Part shown: one piece after another, positions 1-8,304 of the stretch
Layout: each line of letters opens with the position of its first letter
Position numbering within the stretch: position 1 is the stretch's first letter
Source of the DNA: Desulfosporosinus sp049943955
Lineage (GTDB): Bacteria; Bacillota; Desulfitobacteriia; Desulfitobacteriales; Desulfitobacteriaceae
Direction of reading: 5' to 3'
NCBI RefSeq assembly: GCF_049943955.1
Contig: NZ_JBNFTW010000005.1
Coordinates: forward strand, 295,428-359,427
Length of the DNA: 64,000 nt
Made by a program: the position numbers and the translations under genes
The notes under the pieces: model-generated
The model's input: the letters and a program-made list of their open reading frames with translations, nothing else
Database searches by the model: none
What the model was told of the DNA's origin: nothing

Positions 1-959
1 GCACCAAGGTAACAACTAGTATAGTAAGCATCATCAAGTTTTGAAATACAAATGCCTTTATTTGAATCAGCTGCAATAAAACTTCCGCCACCGATATAAA
101 TACCTACATGGGATGCTCCCGGAGCATATGTTGAAAAGAATACCAAATCACCTGCTTGTAGTTGCTCCCGGTTCACTGAGACTCCCAATTTAAATTGTTC
201 TGCAGCGGTTCTTGGTAAAGAAATACCTACACCCTTAAATACGTATTGGGTATAACCTGAGCAATCAAACCCACTACGACTGTTTCCTCCAAAAACGTAG
301 GGAACTCCTATTAAGCTTAGGGCATCGTCCACAAGTTTTGAACTATCTGAGCGTGAAACTTCTGTCACGGAGGTTGTATCCGTGACAGTCTTCACTGTTA
401 GGTATAATCCGGATACCCATCCATTTTGACCATTGTATTTCACGTTATACCAATTATTAGCGTTTTTAGAAATAACATCAATTTGAGTGTTTTTAGGAAT
501 AGTAGTAAGTACTGCTGAGGTGGTTACATCTGTTTTACGTAAATTAAGTGCTGATGCTGTTACTATCCCAACTGTCTTAGTAACACCTGATATAGTTTCA
601 CTGTTCCCGGAACTCGTATCTGGTGTGATTTCTGATGAAGTATCAGTAACCGTTTTAACTATTAGATAGGCTCCCGAAACCCAACCAGTTTGACCATTGT
701 ACTTTACGTTGTACCAATTATTGGCGTTTTTAGAAATTACATCAACTTGAGTGTTTTTAGGAATGGTTGTAAGTACTGTCGAGGTAGACACATCTGTCTT
801 ACGTAAATTAAGCGCAGACGCTGTTACTACTCCAACTGTCTTAGTAACACCTGATATAGTTTCACTATTCTCGGACGTTGTAGCTAGCAAAATTCGAGGT
901 GATGCCAGTATACACATGACGATAACTACTAATGTAAATATTTTTTTCAACCATTTCAC
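1..959 (-). CDS. Secreted NlpC/P60 cell-wall hydrolase with two SH3 domains (cut by window edge)
   Basis: Peptidoglycan endopeptidase acting outside the membrane. The frame opens at a GTG (957-959) behind a weak AGAG-type ribosome site and begins with a Lys-rich hydrophobic signal peptide (about residues 1-28). Two bacterial SH3 modules follow (about 33-105 and 118-193), then an NlpC/P60 domain with the nucleophile Cys in DCSGY (near residue 230) and the catalytic His in ASHVGIYIG. The frame is still open at base 1, so the C-terminus lies outside the window. Odd: the third catalytic position, usually the His of FIHA-like motifs, reads FIAADSNKG, so Ala replaces it. The family assignment is secure; the GTG start is the best choice because the in-frame ATG further in would remove the signal peptide. 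Confidence 0.88.
   Translation of the reverse strand, partial: MKWLKKIFTLVVIVMCILASPRILLATTSENSETISGVTKTVGVVTASALNLRKTDVSTSTVLTTIPKNTQVDVISKNANNWYNVKYNGQTGWVSGAYLIVKTVTDTSSEITPDTSSGNSETISGVTKTVGIVTASALNLRKTDVTTSAVLTTIPKNTQIDVISKNANNWYNVKYNGQNGWVSGLYLTVKTVTDTTSVTEVSRSDSSKLVDDALSLIGVPYVFGGNSRSGFDCSGYTQYVFKGVGISLPRTAAEQFKLGVSVNREQLQAGDLVFFSTYAPGASHVGIYIGGGSFIAADSNKGICISKLDDAYYTSCYLG
383..869 (-). repeat. Internal tandem duplication encoding two SH3 modules
   Basis: Two near-identical stretches of about 220 bp (roughly 383-605 and 647-869) are offset by exactly 264 bp, i.e. 88 codons, inside the NlpC/P60 gene. Each encodes one SH3 module plus linker. Differences are scattered single bases, many at third codon positions, so the duplication is recent but under coding constraint. 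Confidence 0.85.
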
Positions 960-1262
960 CCATCTCTATTTCTTGATTCTTTTATATATTCTTCATTTCT
1001 ACAATATTTCCTTTAGCAATTTAATATTTGATTTCCGAGAAATTTGGTTAATAGGTAAATATTCTCCTCCATGATACCGATAACCCTTATAAGCAAAAAT
1101 TCATACGCTACCTAGAGAAAATATTACCAAATTAGGGCTTGAGTTCCGATCATAGTGTTATTTGCTCTTTAGTCCACTTTTGAATTTAATGAGCAAGGGC
1201 TCGTGGGAACATATTCCTGGTAAAAAAATACCCTACAACCAGTGGTCATAGGACATAATGTC
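960..1262. other. Intergenic region without recognisable gene
   Basis: AT-rich spacer upstream of the NlpC/P60 gene and downstream of the minus-strand membrane protein. I see no convincing ORF, terminator or riboswitch. The promoter of the hydrolase presumably lies here but no clear -35/-10 pair stands out. Confidence 0.5.
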
Positions 1263-1736
1263 TTAGCTATTGTTATTTTCTTTCATTTCAATGAAATTAC
1301 TTAACCTATAATAACCCCATGTAGCTACTGAAAACCAAAATATAAACGCAATCAAGGGAACGAAGAATCTGTCATAACAATAAAAGACTCCCAAACTTAT
1401 AACAAGGTTTGTGTATAGAATGCTAAAAATTACGGCAGCTACCATATAAATGTAGTTCAAAGGTTTGTATTTTGGTATGAAGTAAAAATATAAAATATAA
1501 AAAATCCCCCAGGACACAGGCGAAAAAATTTGAATACCCATATATCCGAGTGGGCCATGGGCATACCATCCATATAACCCAGTTAATTTTCCAAACATAT
1601 GAAGTATAACTTCAAAAACGCCACCAAAGATAATTCCGTGAATCGACAAGCGCTGAATATCCTTTCTTGGAACACAAACGCATAAAATCACTGCAAATAC
1701 TGCTAGATATAAAGGATAAATTAAATACTTTGGCAT
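1263..1736 (-). CDS. Small multi-pass membrane protein of unknown function
   Basis: A 157-residue, strongly hydrophobic protein with four to five predicted membrane helices (about 4-20, 32-50, 68-88, 95-117 and 122-140) separated by short loops rich in Tyr, Trp and Lys, and an acidic/Asn-rich tail. It resembles the small uncharacterised integral membrane proteins common in spore-forming Firmicutes (CBO0543-like), but no catalytic motif is visible and I assign no function. It stands alone on the minus strand; the next minus-strand gene upstream is the aldo/keto reductase, and a hairpin lies between them. Confidence 0.7.
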   Translation of the reverse strand: MPKYLIYPLYLAVFAVILCVCVPRKDIQRLSIHGIIFGGVFEVILHMFGKLTGLYGWYAHGPLGYMGIQIFSPVSWGIFYILYFYFIPKYKPLNYIYMVAAVIFSILYTNLVISLGVFYCYDRFFVPLIAFIFWFSVATWGYYRLSNFIEMKENNNS

Positions 1737-1936
1737 TTAATAACCACCATTACCGTTTTTTTGAAAATAGTATTAGAATGATGGCAATTTTTTATACATT
1801 AACTCGACTTAAATTATCATTTTTGGTCCATCATCATCCCACTAACAGTAATTTTTGGTGAATACATTTTGTTATTTGTTCTTATTACTACCATCCAATC
1901 CTAGATGAATTTGTATCTTACACAAAACTAGATAGA

Positions 1937-1971
1937 AAAAGGCTTCCTCCAAACTACGGAGAGAGCCTTTT
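1937..1971. terminator. Hairpin terminator after the aldo/keto reductase gene
   Basis: Arms AAAAGGCT (1937-1944) and AGCCTTTT (1964-1971), extended inward by a CTCC/GGAG pairing, with T-runs on both strands. It fits a rho-independent terminator for the minus-strand gene ending at 2055. Nothing else recognisable lies in 1737-2054. Confidence 0.65.
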
Positions 1972-2054
1972 GTCAGTAAACAATATAAGCCAACTCTTAG
2001 AAAATATCAACATCGCAGACTTTGATATGTAACCAATACTCTGGGAATTGTGAA

Positions 2055-3170
2055 TCAAGGTTGAGCCGTAAATTCCTCGTGAACTTTTTTAAGTAAGAAG
2101 GGTATATTTAGACCCTGTGGGCATTGCTTCATACAAAGTTCGCAAGATATACACTGATCTGCACCAGAACCTGAAGGCAATAAACTAATACGATAGACCC
2201 CTTTGTCAACCCAATGGGATTTCATAAGCTGGTTACTATTATAGAGACGGAATATTTCAGGAATGCTGACACCTTGGGGACAGGGCATACAATATCTGCA
2301 ACCTGTACAACCAATGCTATTCTTCGACTCAAAAATCCCTCTTATCTTTTTAATGAGATTTTGATCCTGTTCTGACATAACATTCGATGCGGAATCATTA
2401 AAGATTCTCAAATTATCTTTTAACTGTTCCAAATTACTTGTTCCACTTAAAATAACGGATACTTCAGGCATATTATAGAGCCATCGGAAACACCACTCTA
2501 CAAGAGAGCGTTTTTCTGGATATTGGTTAATTAAATCGTATACCTCTTCGGGTACATTATTGAGCATGAAGCCGCCTCTTAAAGGTTCCATGATGACCAT
2601 GGCCAATCCTTTATCTGCCGCATAGTTTAAACCTTCAACCCCCGCCTGCAGGGTTTCATCTAAAATATTTAACTGGATTTGCGCCATTTCCCAGTCGAAC
2701 GTGTCTACAATTTCTTTATATGCAGTTAATGTTCCATGAAAAGAAAAAGCTTTATGTCGAATTTTACCTTTCTGAACCATTTTGTCCAGGAAAGTGAAGC
2801 CGTCAAATTTTTTGACTTTTTCCCAATTGTCATGACTTAAATTATGGAGAAGATAAACGTCAATATAATCTGTTCCAAGACGCATTAGCTCTTCATCCAA
2901 GTATTTTTCAAAGTCCTCATATTTATTAATGTGCCAGATAGGGTTTTTCGTAGCTATGTATGTCTTATTTCTATAACCATCTTGAAGAGCTTTGCCGGTA
3001 ATTAATTCGCTTTCCTTATACATGTAAGCGGTATCAATGTAGTTTACGCCATGATCGAGTGCATACCTAACCATTTCGATGGCATCTTTCTCACTCGAGG
3101 GGAATCGCATACAACCAAGCCCAAACCTGGAAACCTTAAGTCCCGTTTTTCCAAATTGCGTATACTGCAT
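2055..3170 (-). CDS. Aldo/keto reductase with C-terminal ferredoxin-like 4Fe-4S domain
   Basis: An NAD(P)H-type aldo/keto reductase barrel (about residues 1-275) joined to a bacterial ferredoxin domain (about 285-355). The N-terminus MQYTQFGKTGLKVSRFG is the typical AKR opening; DTAYMYKESE carries the catalytic Asp/Tyr pair region. The C-terminal half holds two clusters of cysteines (CTGCRYCMPCP and CISCELCMKQCP). I chose the ATG at 3170 because GGAG lies nine bases upstream and the protein then starts at the family's usual position; the frame extends 19 codons further without a ribosome site. This fusion family is widespread in anaerobes; the substrate is unknown and the clusters may couple it to ferredoxin. 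Confidence 0.9.
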   Translation of the reverse strand: MQYTQFGKTGLKVSRFGLGCMRFPSSEKDAIEMVRYALDHGVNYIDTAYMYKESELITGKALQDGYRNKTYIATKNPIWHINKYEDFEKYLDEELMRLGTDYIDVYLLHNLSHDNWEKVKKFDGFTFLDKMVQKGKIRHKAFSFHGTLTAYKEIVDTFDWEMAQIQLNILDETLQAGVEGLNYAADKGLAMVIMEPLRGGFMLNNVPEEVYDLINQYPEKRSLVEWCFRWLYNMPEVSVILSGTSNLEQLKDNLRIFNDSASNVMSEQDQNLIKKIRGIFESKNSIGCTGCRYCMPCPQGVSIPEIFRLYNSNQLMKSHWVDKGVYRISLLPSGSGADQCISCELCMKQCPQGLNIPFLLKKVHEEFTAQP

Positions 3171-3628
3171 TTGACGCACTCCTTTTCTAATCTTTACTTC
3201 TTGTAGGTAAGGGGCACACAATAACACTCTAAAACTAATAACTATTATTTAAGTACTATTAACAATATTACTATTATACATAGGACTTTTATAAAGGTTA
3301 TTTTATTTCATAGTATTTATTTTGTCAAAGATATTCGCTTGAGCTTTGGCAAGGATCAAGGCGCAGATCACGATAGAAGCTGGACTGCTCGATATAATAG
3401 TGTGTTTGATCTGGAAGATTAAGCCAAGTGTTTTTACATTCTGGAAGAGAGGTGAAAATCTTAAATAGCTATATCCCATATAGCTATTTTGTATAACACA
3501 GTTTTAGACAGAGGCATTATAATTGAAAAATGACTATTGAGAATATTGTCGAACAGTACAACATTATTGCGGTTATTCGGGAATAATGTCATTGTCGTAA
3601 TTTGATTACAATTTGAGAGGAGCGGTAA
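3171..3628. other. Intergenic region with two inverted repeats ahead of the permease leader
   Basis: Between the divergent reductase and permease. It holds a perfect 12-bp inverted repeat with a 3-base loop (AAATAGCTATAT at 3463-3474 and its complement at 3478-3489), which could be a terminator or operator, and a second one (ACATTATT 3561-3568 / AATAATGT 3582-3589) about 40 bases before the leader ORF, placed like an operator or leader hairpin. No gene is recognisable. Confidence 0.45.
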
Positions 3629-3730
3629 ATGGATAAAATTTCAAAAGTACAATCACGACTTCCAGTGATCTCTTTACATTATCTAATTCTCCATTGTTTA
3701 TTGAGTAGGAAGGATGTTCAACATGAGTAA
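3629..3730 (+). CDS. Putative leader peptide translationally coupled to the permease
   Basis: A 33-codon ORF starting ATG (3629-3631) with a strong AGAGGAG site (3616-3622, six-base spacer). Its stop codon (TAA, 3728-3730) overlaps the start region of the permease: the permease ATG is at 3723-3725. The peptide, MDKISKVQSRLPVISLHY and onward, has no recognised domain. Its own ribosome site is better than that of the permease, so it may be an upstream ORF controlling permease translation. This is inferred from the arrangement only. Confidence 0.45.
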   Translation: MDKISKVQSRLPVISLHYLILHCLLSRKDVQHE

Positions 3731-5162
3731 AAAAGAGCAAACACCGATTTCTTCCGAGCGCACTATCGATTGGAAGCAGGGCTTGGCCATCGCAATGGGT
3801 GTGCCCCTGCTGATTCTGCCATCCATCGGTTACTTTACAAAATATGTTCTGGGTTTTTCAATCATTGTCTGGGTCCTTTCCATAGTTCAGGGTTTCATGC
3901 AAAATACGGCATATGGCGAAATGGCTTCGGTTTTCCCCCAGGCATCCGGTTTGCCCGGCTTCTCTCAGGAAGCCTTCAAGGGAACAACAATTGGCAAATA
4001 TGACGTAGGCAAACTTGTGGGTGGATTTAGCGCTTGGGGCTACTGGTTCTCCTGGAACTCCGTTTTGGCCGTATACGCCATGTTGATCGGCCAGTATCTG
4101 CACAACCTGCTGCCGGTATTTGCAAATGTCGATACCACAATTTTATCGATCCTTTCCGGTATCGTTGTGTTTTCTCTTTTAATTATGGTCTGTTATCGCG
4201 GTCTGGCCAGTGGAGCCGTCCTCGGCTATATTCTAAGTGTCATTTCCATCGTTCCCTTGGTGGTGCTCTCCGTCGCCCCAATGCTGAACGGAAAATTCCA
4301 TCTCAGCAATATCACGCAAAATATGCTTCCCACTGCCTGGAGCTGGAGCAGCGGCCGGGATCTTTTGATATTCGTAGGAATTATGGCCATGGCTGAATGG
4401 AGCGCCTGCGGCTGGGAAACCGCGGCTATCTACGGACCGGAGTATAAAAATCCCAAGAAAGATATCCCCAAATCCCTGTTCACCTGCGGCATTATCTGCG
4501 CTTTTATTTATGTTTTCGTACAAGCAGCCTGCATCGGAGCGCTTGGGACAGATGCCGTAATCAATGAACCTAACTCGCCCATGCTGTTGCTCGCCCAGCA
4601 GTCTTTCGGAAGCGTCGGTGCGATGATTGCCGTGTTTATGCTGATCGCCTCTATGATTCTGATCATCCAGACCGCGTTTTTCGGCTCCGCCAGAGCGATG
4701 GAGTCCATGGCGAAGGAGGAGAATCTTCCGGCAGTTTTCGGAAAAACGAATATGTATGGAACTCCAGTGATTGCAATGGTGGTCACTGCGCTTTTCAATA
4801 TAGCGCTAATCACGCTAAAATCCCCTGCGGCGGTTCTTGCCGCTTCGGCAATTGGCTACATTTGTGCCAACGGCATCAGCCTCTTCGCCTATGTAAAAGT
4901 ATACTCCGACAAAAAGTTTCGTTCGCTGCCCAGAGAATTCAAGGCTCCTTCCGGATGGAAGATCATCGCGCTGATTTGCGCTCTGGTCAATATTCCTCTG
5001 TACCTGGTTGGAATTACGTATCTGAACGCCCTGGACTCCGGCTGGTCGTCCACACTTGTGGGAGTGGGTGTGCTGCTTTTATATATCCCGTTGTGGTTTT
5101 ATACCCAGCACCTTGTCTCGGAAAATCAACAAACCCCTGTTAGCAAATCAAAAGCAGCCTAA
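3723..5162 (+). CDS. APC-superfamily amino-acid permease
   Basis: Integral membrane transporter of about 479 residues with roughly twelve hydrophobic helices, of the amino acid-polyamine-organocation superfamily; the first helix region GLAIAMGVPLLILPSIGY carries the broken-helix glycine pattern of APC binding sites. The ATG at 3723 is preferred over 3714 because GGAAGG sits at correct distance for 3723 and directly abuts 3714. The coding sequence is visibly more GC-rich than its neighbours, suggesting different ancestry. It follows a coupled leader ORF and is followed by a strong hairpin. Substrate not determinable; the amino/hydroxy-acid genes next door (5.3-15.2 kb) make an amino acid plausible. 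Confidence 0.88.
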   Translation: MSKKEQTPISSERTIDWKQGLAIAMGVPLLILPSIGYFTKYVLGFSIIVWVLSIVQGFMQNTAYGEMASVFPQASGLPGFSQEAFKGTTIGKYDVGKLVGGFSAWGYWFSWNSVLAVYAMLIGQYLHNLLPVFANVDTTILSILSGIVVFSLLIMVCYRGLASGAVLGYILSVISIVPLVVLSVAPMLNGKFHLSNITQNMLPTAWSWSSGRDLLIFVGIMAMAEWSACGWETAAIYGPEYKNPKKDIPKSLFTCGIICAFIYVFVQAACIGALGTDAVINEPNSPMLLLAQQSFGSVGAMIAVFMLIASMILIIQTAFFGSARAMESMAKEENLPAVFGKTNMYGTPVIAMVVTALFNIALITLKSPAAVLAASAIGYICANGISLFAYVKVYSDKKFRSLPREFKAPSGWKIIALICALVNIPLYLVGITYLNALDSGWSSTLVGVGVLLLYIPLWFYTQHLVSENQQTPVSKSKAA

Positions 5163-5229
5163 GCGTTTTGTACCCAGCTCTTTATTCGAAAAATGCGCCC
5201 CTTCCTCTTAAGCCGCTTACATACGAGGA

Positions 5230-5351
5230 GAGTGAGCGGACCTTATTCACTAAAAGCACGTGTCAGGAGAACTCCGGACACGTGCTTTTTATGCTTTTGA
5301 AAGGACGATTATTCTCCATTTATAAATTATAATAGCGGACTCTTTTGCTCC
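5230..5351 (+). repeat. Dispersed ~120-bp intergenic repeat, copy 1, with internal terminator hairpin
   Basis: Matches 16864-16982 over about 120 bp with scattered differences. It contains a 13-bp perfect stem (AAAAGCACGTGTC 5252-5264 / GACACGTGCTTTT 5277-5289) followed by T, so it doubles as the terminator of the permease. Conserved flanks beyond the hairpin (GAAAGGAYGATTATTC and CTCTTTTG) show that it is a real repeat unit and not merely two similar terminators. Confidence 0.75.
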
Positions 5352-5361
5352 ATCATACCAA

Positions 5362-6666
5362 CTATTTTGAACGTTTTAGTTCTTCCTTACCGGCTCGATA
5401 AGACTCAGCTAAAATTTGAACAGTATGCAATACTTCTCGGTCAAATCCAGCATTTTCGACCCCACTTTGTAGCTGCAGCCGACATGCCGGGCAACCCGTT
5501 GCTACTGTATCCGTATTGGTCGTCTGGATATCTGCCGTTTTGCGATCAGAAATTTGTACGGAGAGATTCGGGTGTACAAGGCTGAATGATCCAGCCATAC
5601 CACAGCAACGGCCCGGTTCTTTCATTTCAATCAATTCCACCCCAGGAATACTTTTTAGAATTTCGCGCGGTTCTTTACTAATCCCCTGTCCACGGTTTAA
5701 GTGACAAGGTTCATGATACGTCACTTTACGCGCTACTCGACCCAAACCTTCTTTCTTAAAGGGAACTTGATGAATCAGGAACTCAGAAATATCATAGGAT
5801 TTTTTAGCCCATTTATCCGCCAAGGCTTTAAGTTCGTGATCGTTTTCAAGCAACTCTGCATAAACATGCTTCCAAGCGGTACCACCTGAAGAACAGGCGA
5901 CAACTAAGGCATCCGTCCCCATTCTCTCAAACGCCCGCAAATTGCGTTTGGCCAAAGAACGTGCTGAAGCCACATCCCCATTGACCGAGGCTGGGATACC
6001 ACAACAGGCCTGGAACTTAGGAATGACAACTTCGATGTCATTTTCTGTAAGCACCTCGATCACCGCTCTGCCGATGTCCGTGTAAAAATAGTTGATCATA
6101 CAGCCCGTGAAGAACCCAACTCTCATCTTTGGGTTTTTAATTGTAACCACTTCGGGGAACTCGGAACGCAAGGTCTTCTTGGACAACATTGGGAACAATT
6201 TCTCCTTACCTATCCCAACATCCACGCGCATACGTGCTAATTTGCTGTGTCTACTCGGAACGTTTTTTAAGGCAACGCCTTGGAAAATACTTCCTGCCTT
6301 CATCCCAAAATTAAACACTCGCTGCATCTTCAATGCGGTAAAGGCAATTCTTTTCACGGGATGGAGCCCTTTTTTACGGACGGCTTCTGCTCTTGCTGCC
6401 AGAATAATTTTATCAAACCGAACCCCACAGGGACAGTTGGTATTACAAGCCATACAGGTCGTACAAAGGGAAAAACGATCTGCCATTCCCTTAGTCATCT
6501 CTACTTCTCCTGAGAGAATGTATTCCGCTAAACTAATCTTTCCCCTTGCAACTCCAACCTCTTTGCGTGTTTCCTTGTAAATGGGACATACCGCCATGCA
6601 ATTTCCGCATTTCATACATTTATGGAGTTCTTCGGTAATCGAATCCAGTGAATTATATACGGACAC
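5362..6666 (-). CDS. glcF: GlcF-type (Fe-S) oxidoreductase subunit
   Basis: Iron-sulfur partner of the flavoprotein encoded just upstream; it relays electrons from 2-hydroxy-acid oxidation. An N-terminal dicluster ferredoxin domain carries CxxCxxCxxxCP twice (Cys17/20/23/27 and Cys68/71/74/78), followed by two CCG domains (GCM at 189 with CCG at 221; Cys321 with CCG at 354), 434 residues in all, usual for GlcF/LutA-like proteins. Its start lies only two bases after the stop of the flavoprotein, so the two are co-translated. The true electron acceptor (quinone, EtfAB or ferredoxin) cannot be read from sequence. Confidence 0.92.
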   Translation of the reverse strand: MSVYNSLDSITEELHKCMKCGNCMAVCPIYKETRKEVGVARGKISLAEYILSGEVEMTKGMADRFSLCTTCMACNTNCPCGVRFDKIILAARAEAVRKKGLHPVKRIAFTALKMQRVFNFGMKAGSIFQGVALKNVPSRHSKLARMRVDVGIGKEKLFPMLSKKTLRSEFPEVVTIKNPKMRVGFFTGCMINYFYTDIGRAVIEVLTENDIEVVIPKFQACCGIPASVNGDVASARSLAKRNLRAFERMGTDALVVACSSGGTAWKHVYAELLENDHELKALADKWAKKSYDISEFLIHQVPFKKEGLGRVARKVTYHEPCHLNRGQGISKEPREILKSIPGVELIEMKEPGRCCGMAGSFSLVHPNLSVQISDRKTADIQTTNTDTVATGCPACRLQLQSGVENAGFDREVLHTVQILAESYRAGKEELKRSK

Positions 6667-6668
6667 GA

Positions 6669-8057
6669 TCAGTCCCTCCTTACCATCTTCAAGGGGTTCA
6701 ACAAATAGTTGGGATCCATGGCTTCTTTAATGCGCCGCAAAGCCGCCACACCAGCTTCTCCGAATTCCAAGTCAAGATATTTCATTTTGGCAATACCAAT
6801 TCCATGTTCACCGGAAAGGGTTCCTCCAAGCGCTATCGCCGTTTCGAAAATCTCGTCCACTGCCAGATGCACTCTTTTCATTTCTTCTAATTCACGTTCA
6901 TCTGTTAAAATTGTGGGATGTAGATTTCCGTCTCCTGCATGACCGAATGTAGCAATTTGCAGATTGTGTTTGGTTGCAATTCTACGGATTGCTTTAAGCA
7001 TATCCGGAATTTTGCTCCGGGGAACAGTCGCATCTTCAAGTACAGTCGTCGGTCGTTTTTGGGCGAGAGCAGGAAGAGCGCTGCGACGAGCCAACCACAA
7101 AAGATCGCGCTCTTTATCATCTTTAGCTATTTTTACCTGAACGGCTCCTTCCTCTTGCAAAATTCGTTCCACCAAAACAGCTTCTCGTTGGACAACTTCC
7201 TTGTAACCGTCCACTTCACATAAGAGGACCGCTTCCGCGTCCATCGGAAGTCCCGCATGCACAAAGTTTTCCACGGTCTGAATCGTCGCATTATCCAAGA
7301 TTTCAAGCGTCGCAGGAATAACTTTGTTGCGAATTATGGCTGCAATTGCCCTCCCAGCTTTGTCAATGTCATCAAAAACCGCTAGAATGCTCTTACGTGC
7401 TTCTGGAGCCGGAATTAATTTGACGATTATTTCAGTGATAATCCCCAACGTTCCTTCAGCCCCAGTAAAGAGTGCCACTAAATCATAACCTGTAACGTTC
7501 TTGACCGTTTTTCCTCCCCAACGAATGACTTCACCATTCGCCAAGACCAATTGCAAGCCCATAATATAATGTTTGGTTACACCGTATTTCAGACCACGCA
7601 ATCCACCCGAACACTCCGAAACCGAGCCACCCATTGTTGCGGTGGTGACTGTACCGGGATCCGGCGGATACAATAAGCCGTATTTTGCTGCTTCATCATT
7701 GAGCGCCTGAATGATCACCCCAGGTTGAACTGTTGCCGTTAAGTTATCCTGGTCCACTTCCAAAATTTTGTTTAGGTTAAGCATTGAGAGAACAATCCCC
7801 CCTTCAATGGGAATAGTTCCCCCACTTAAATTCGTTCCAGAACCACGAGGATAAATAGGAACATGGTAACGGAGGGCGATTTTCACGACATCTGCCACCT
7901 GTTCTGTAGATAGAGGTGCGACCACAACATCCGGCTTATGATGTTTCATCGCCGCAGTTGCGTCATAAGCATAGGTCAATAAGTCTTCCTGCTCTGTGAG
8001 GACATTTTCACGACCAAGCACTTGAACAAGTTCTTCCAAGACTTCACGAGCTAACAT
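6669..8057 (-). CDS. glcD: GlcD-type FAD-linked 2-hydroxy-acid dehydrogenase
   Basis: Flavoprotein oxidising a 2-hydroxy acid (glycolate or D-lactate in characterised relatives) to the 2-oxo acid. The FAD-binding-4 (PCMH) domain spans about residues 30-210 with PRGSGTNLSGG at 70-80; the FAD-oxidase C-terminal domain follows with GHAGDGNLHP at 372 and GEHGIG at 416. Length 462 is typical. It forms a tight pair with GlcF and lies 247 bp downstream of the dehydratase genes, so it could share their transcript or have its own promoter in 8058-8304, where I see no clear box. Context suggests the same hydroxy acid as the dehydratase branch. Confidence 0.92.
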   Translation of the reverse strand: MLAREVLEELVQVLGRENVLTEQEDLLTYAYDATAAMKHHKPDVVVAPLSTEQVADVVKIALRYHVPIYPRGSGTNLSGGTIPIEGGIVLSMLNLNKILEVDQDNLTATVQPGVIIQALNDEAAKYGLLYPPDPGTVTTATMGGSVSECSGGLRGLKYGVTKHYIMGLQLVLANGEVIRWGGKTVKNVTGYDLVALFTGAEGTLGIITEIIVKLIPAPEARKSILAVFDDIDKAGRAIAAIIRNKVIPATLEILDNATIQTVENFVHAGLPMDAEAVLLCEVDGYKEVVQREAVLVERILQEEGAVQVKIAKDDKERDLLWLARRSALPALAQKRPTTVLEDATVPRSKIPDMLKAIRRIATKHNLQIATFGHAGDGNLHPTILTDERELEEMKRVHLAVDEIFETAIALGGTLSGEHGIGIAKMKYLDLEFGEAGVAALRRIKEAMDPNYLLNPLKMVRRD

Positions 8058-8304
8058 CCTTATACCCCCTTTATAACGCTTGGATATGTACGCCGGTCAG
8101 ACCACTTGATGTAAAATCAATTTAAGCAAAACTTTAATAAGTAACTATAATTCTCAAATTCTCAACTGAACAAACTAAGTGGGAAGGGTCAAATACTACC
8201 TCTTCCCACAAAGTCATGATACAAACAAGCAACAAGAGACATAACTTAAAGAGATACACCTTAAATTTCTATTCACTTAGACATATGTTCTATGCACTTA
8301 GAAA

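Noticed and set aside
960..1262. Possible c-di-AMP (ydaO) riboswitch before the NlpC/P60 gene, since such hydrolases often have one.
   Set aside because: The conserved ydaO segments could not be found in the leader.
3300..3460. Coding-like stretch upstream of the permease leader.
   Set aside because: Frames are broken by stops within 30 codons and no family wording could be recognised.
6092..6580. A 162-codon plus-strand open frame across the glcF gene.
   Set aside because: glcF on the other strand has all its cluster motifs; the antisense frame has no ribosome site or family resemblance.
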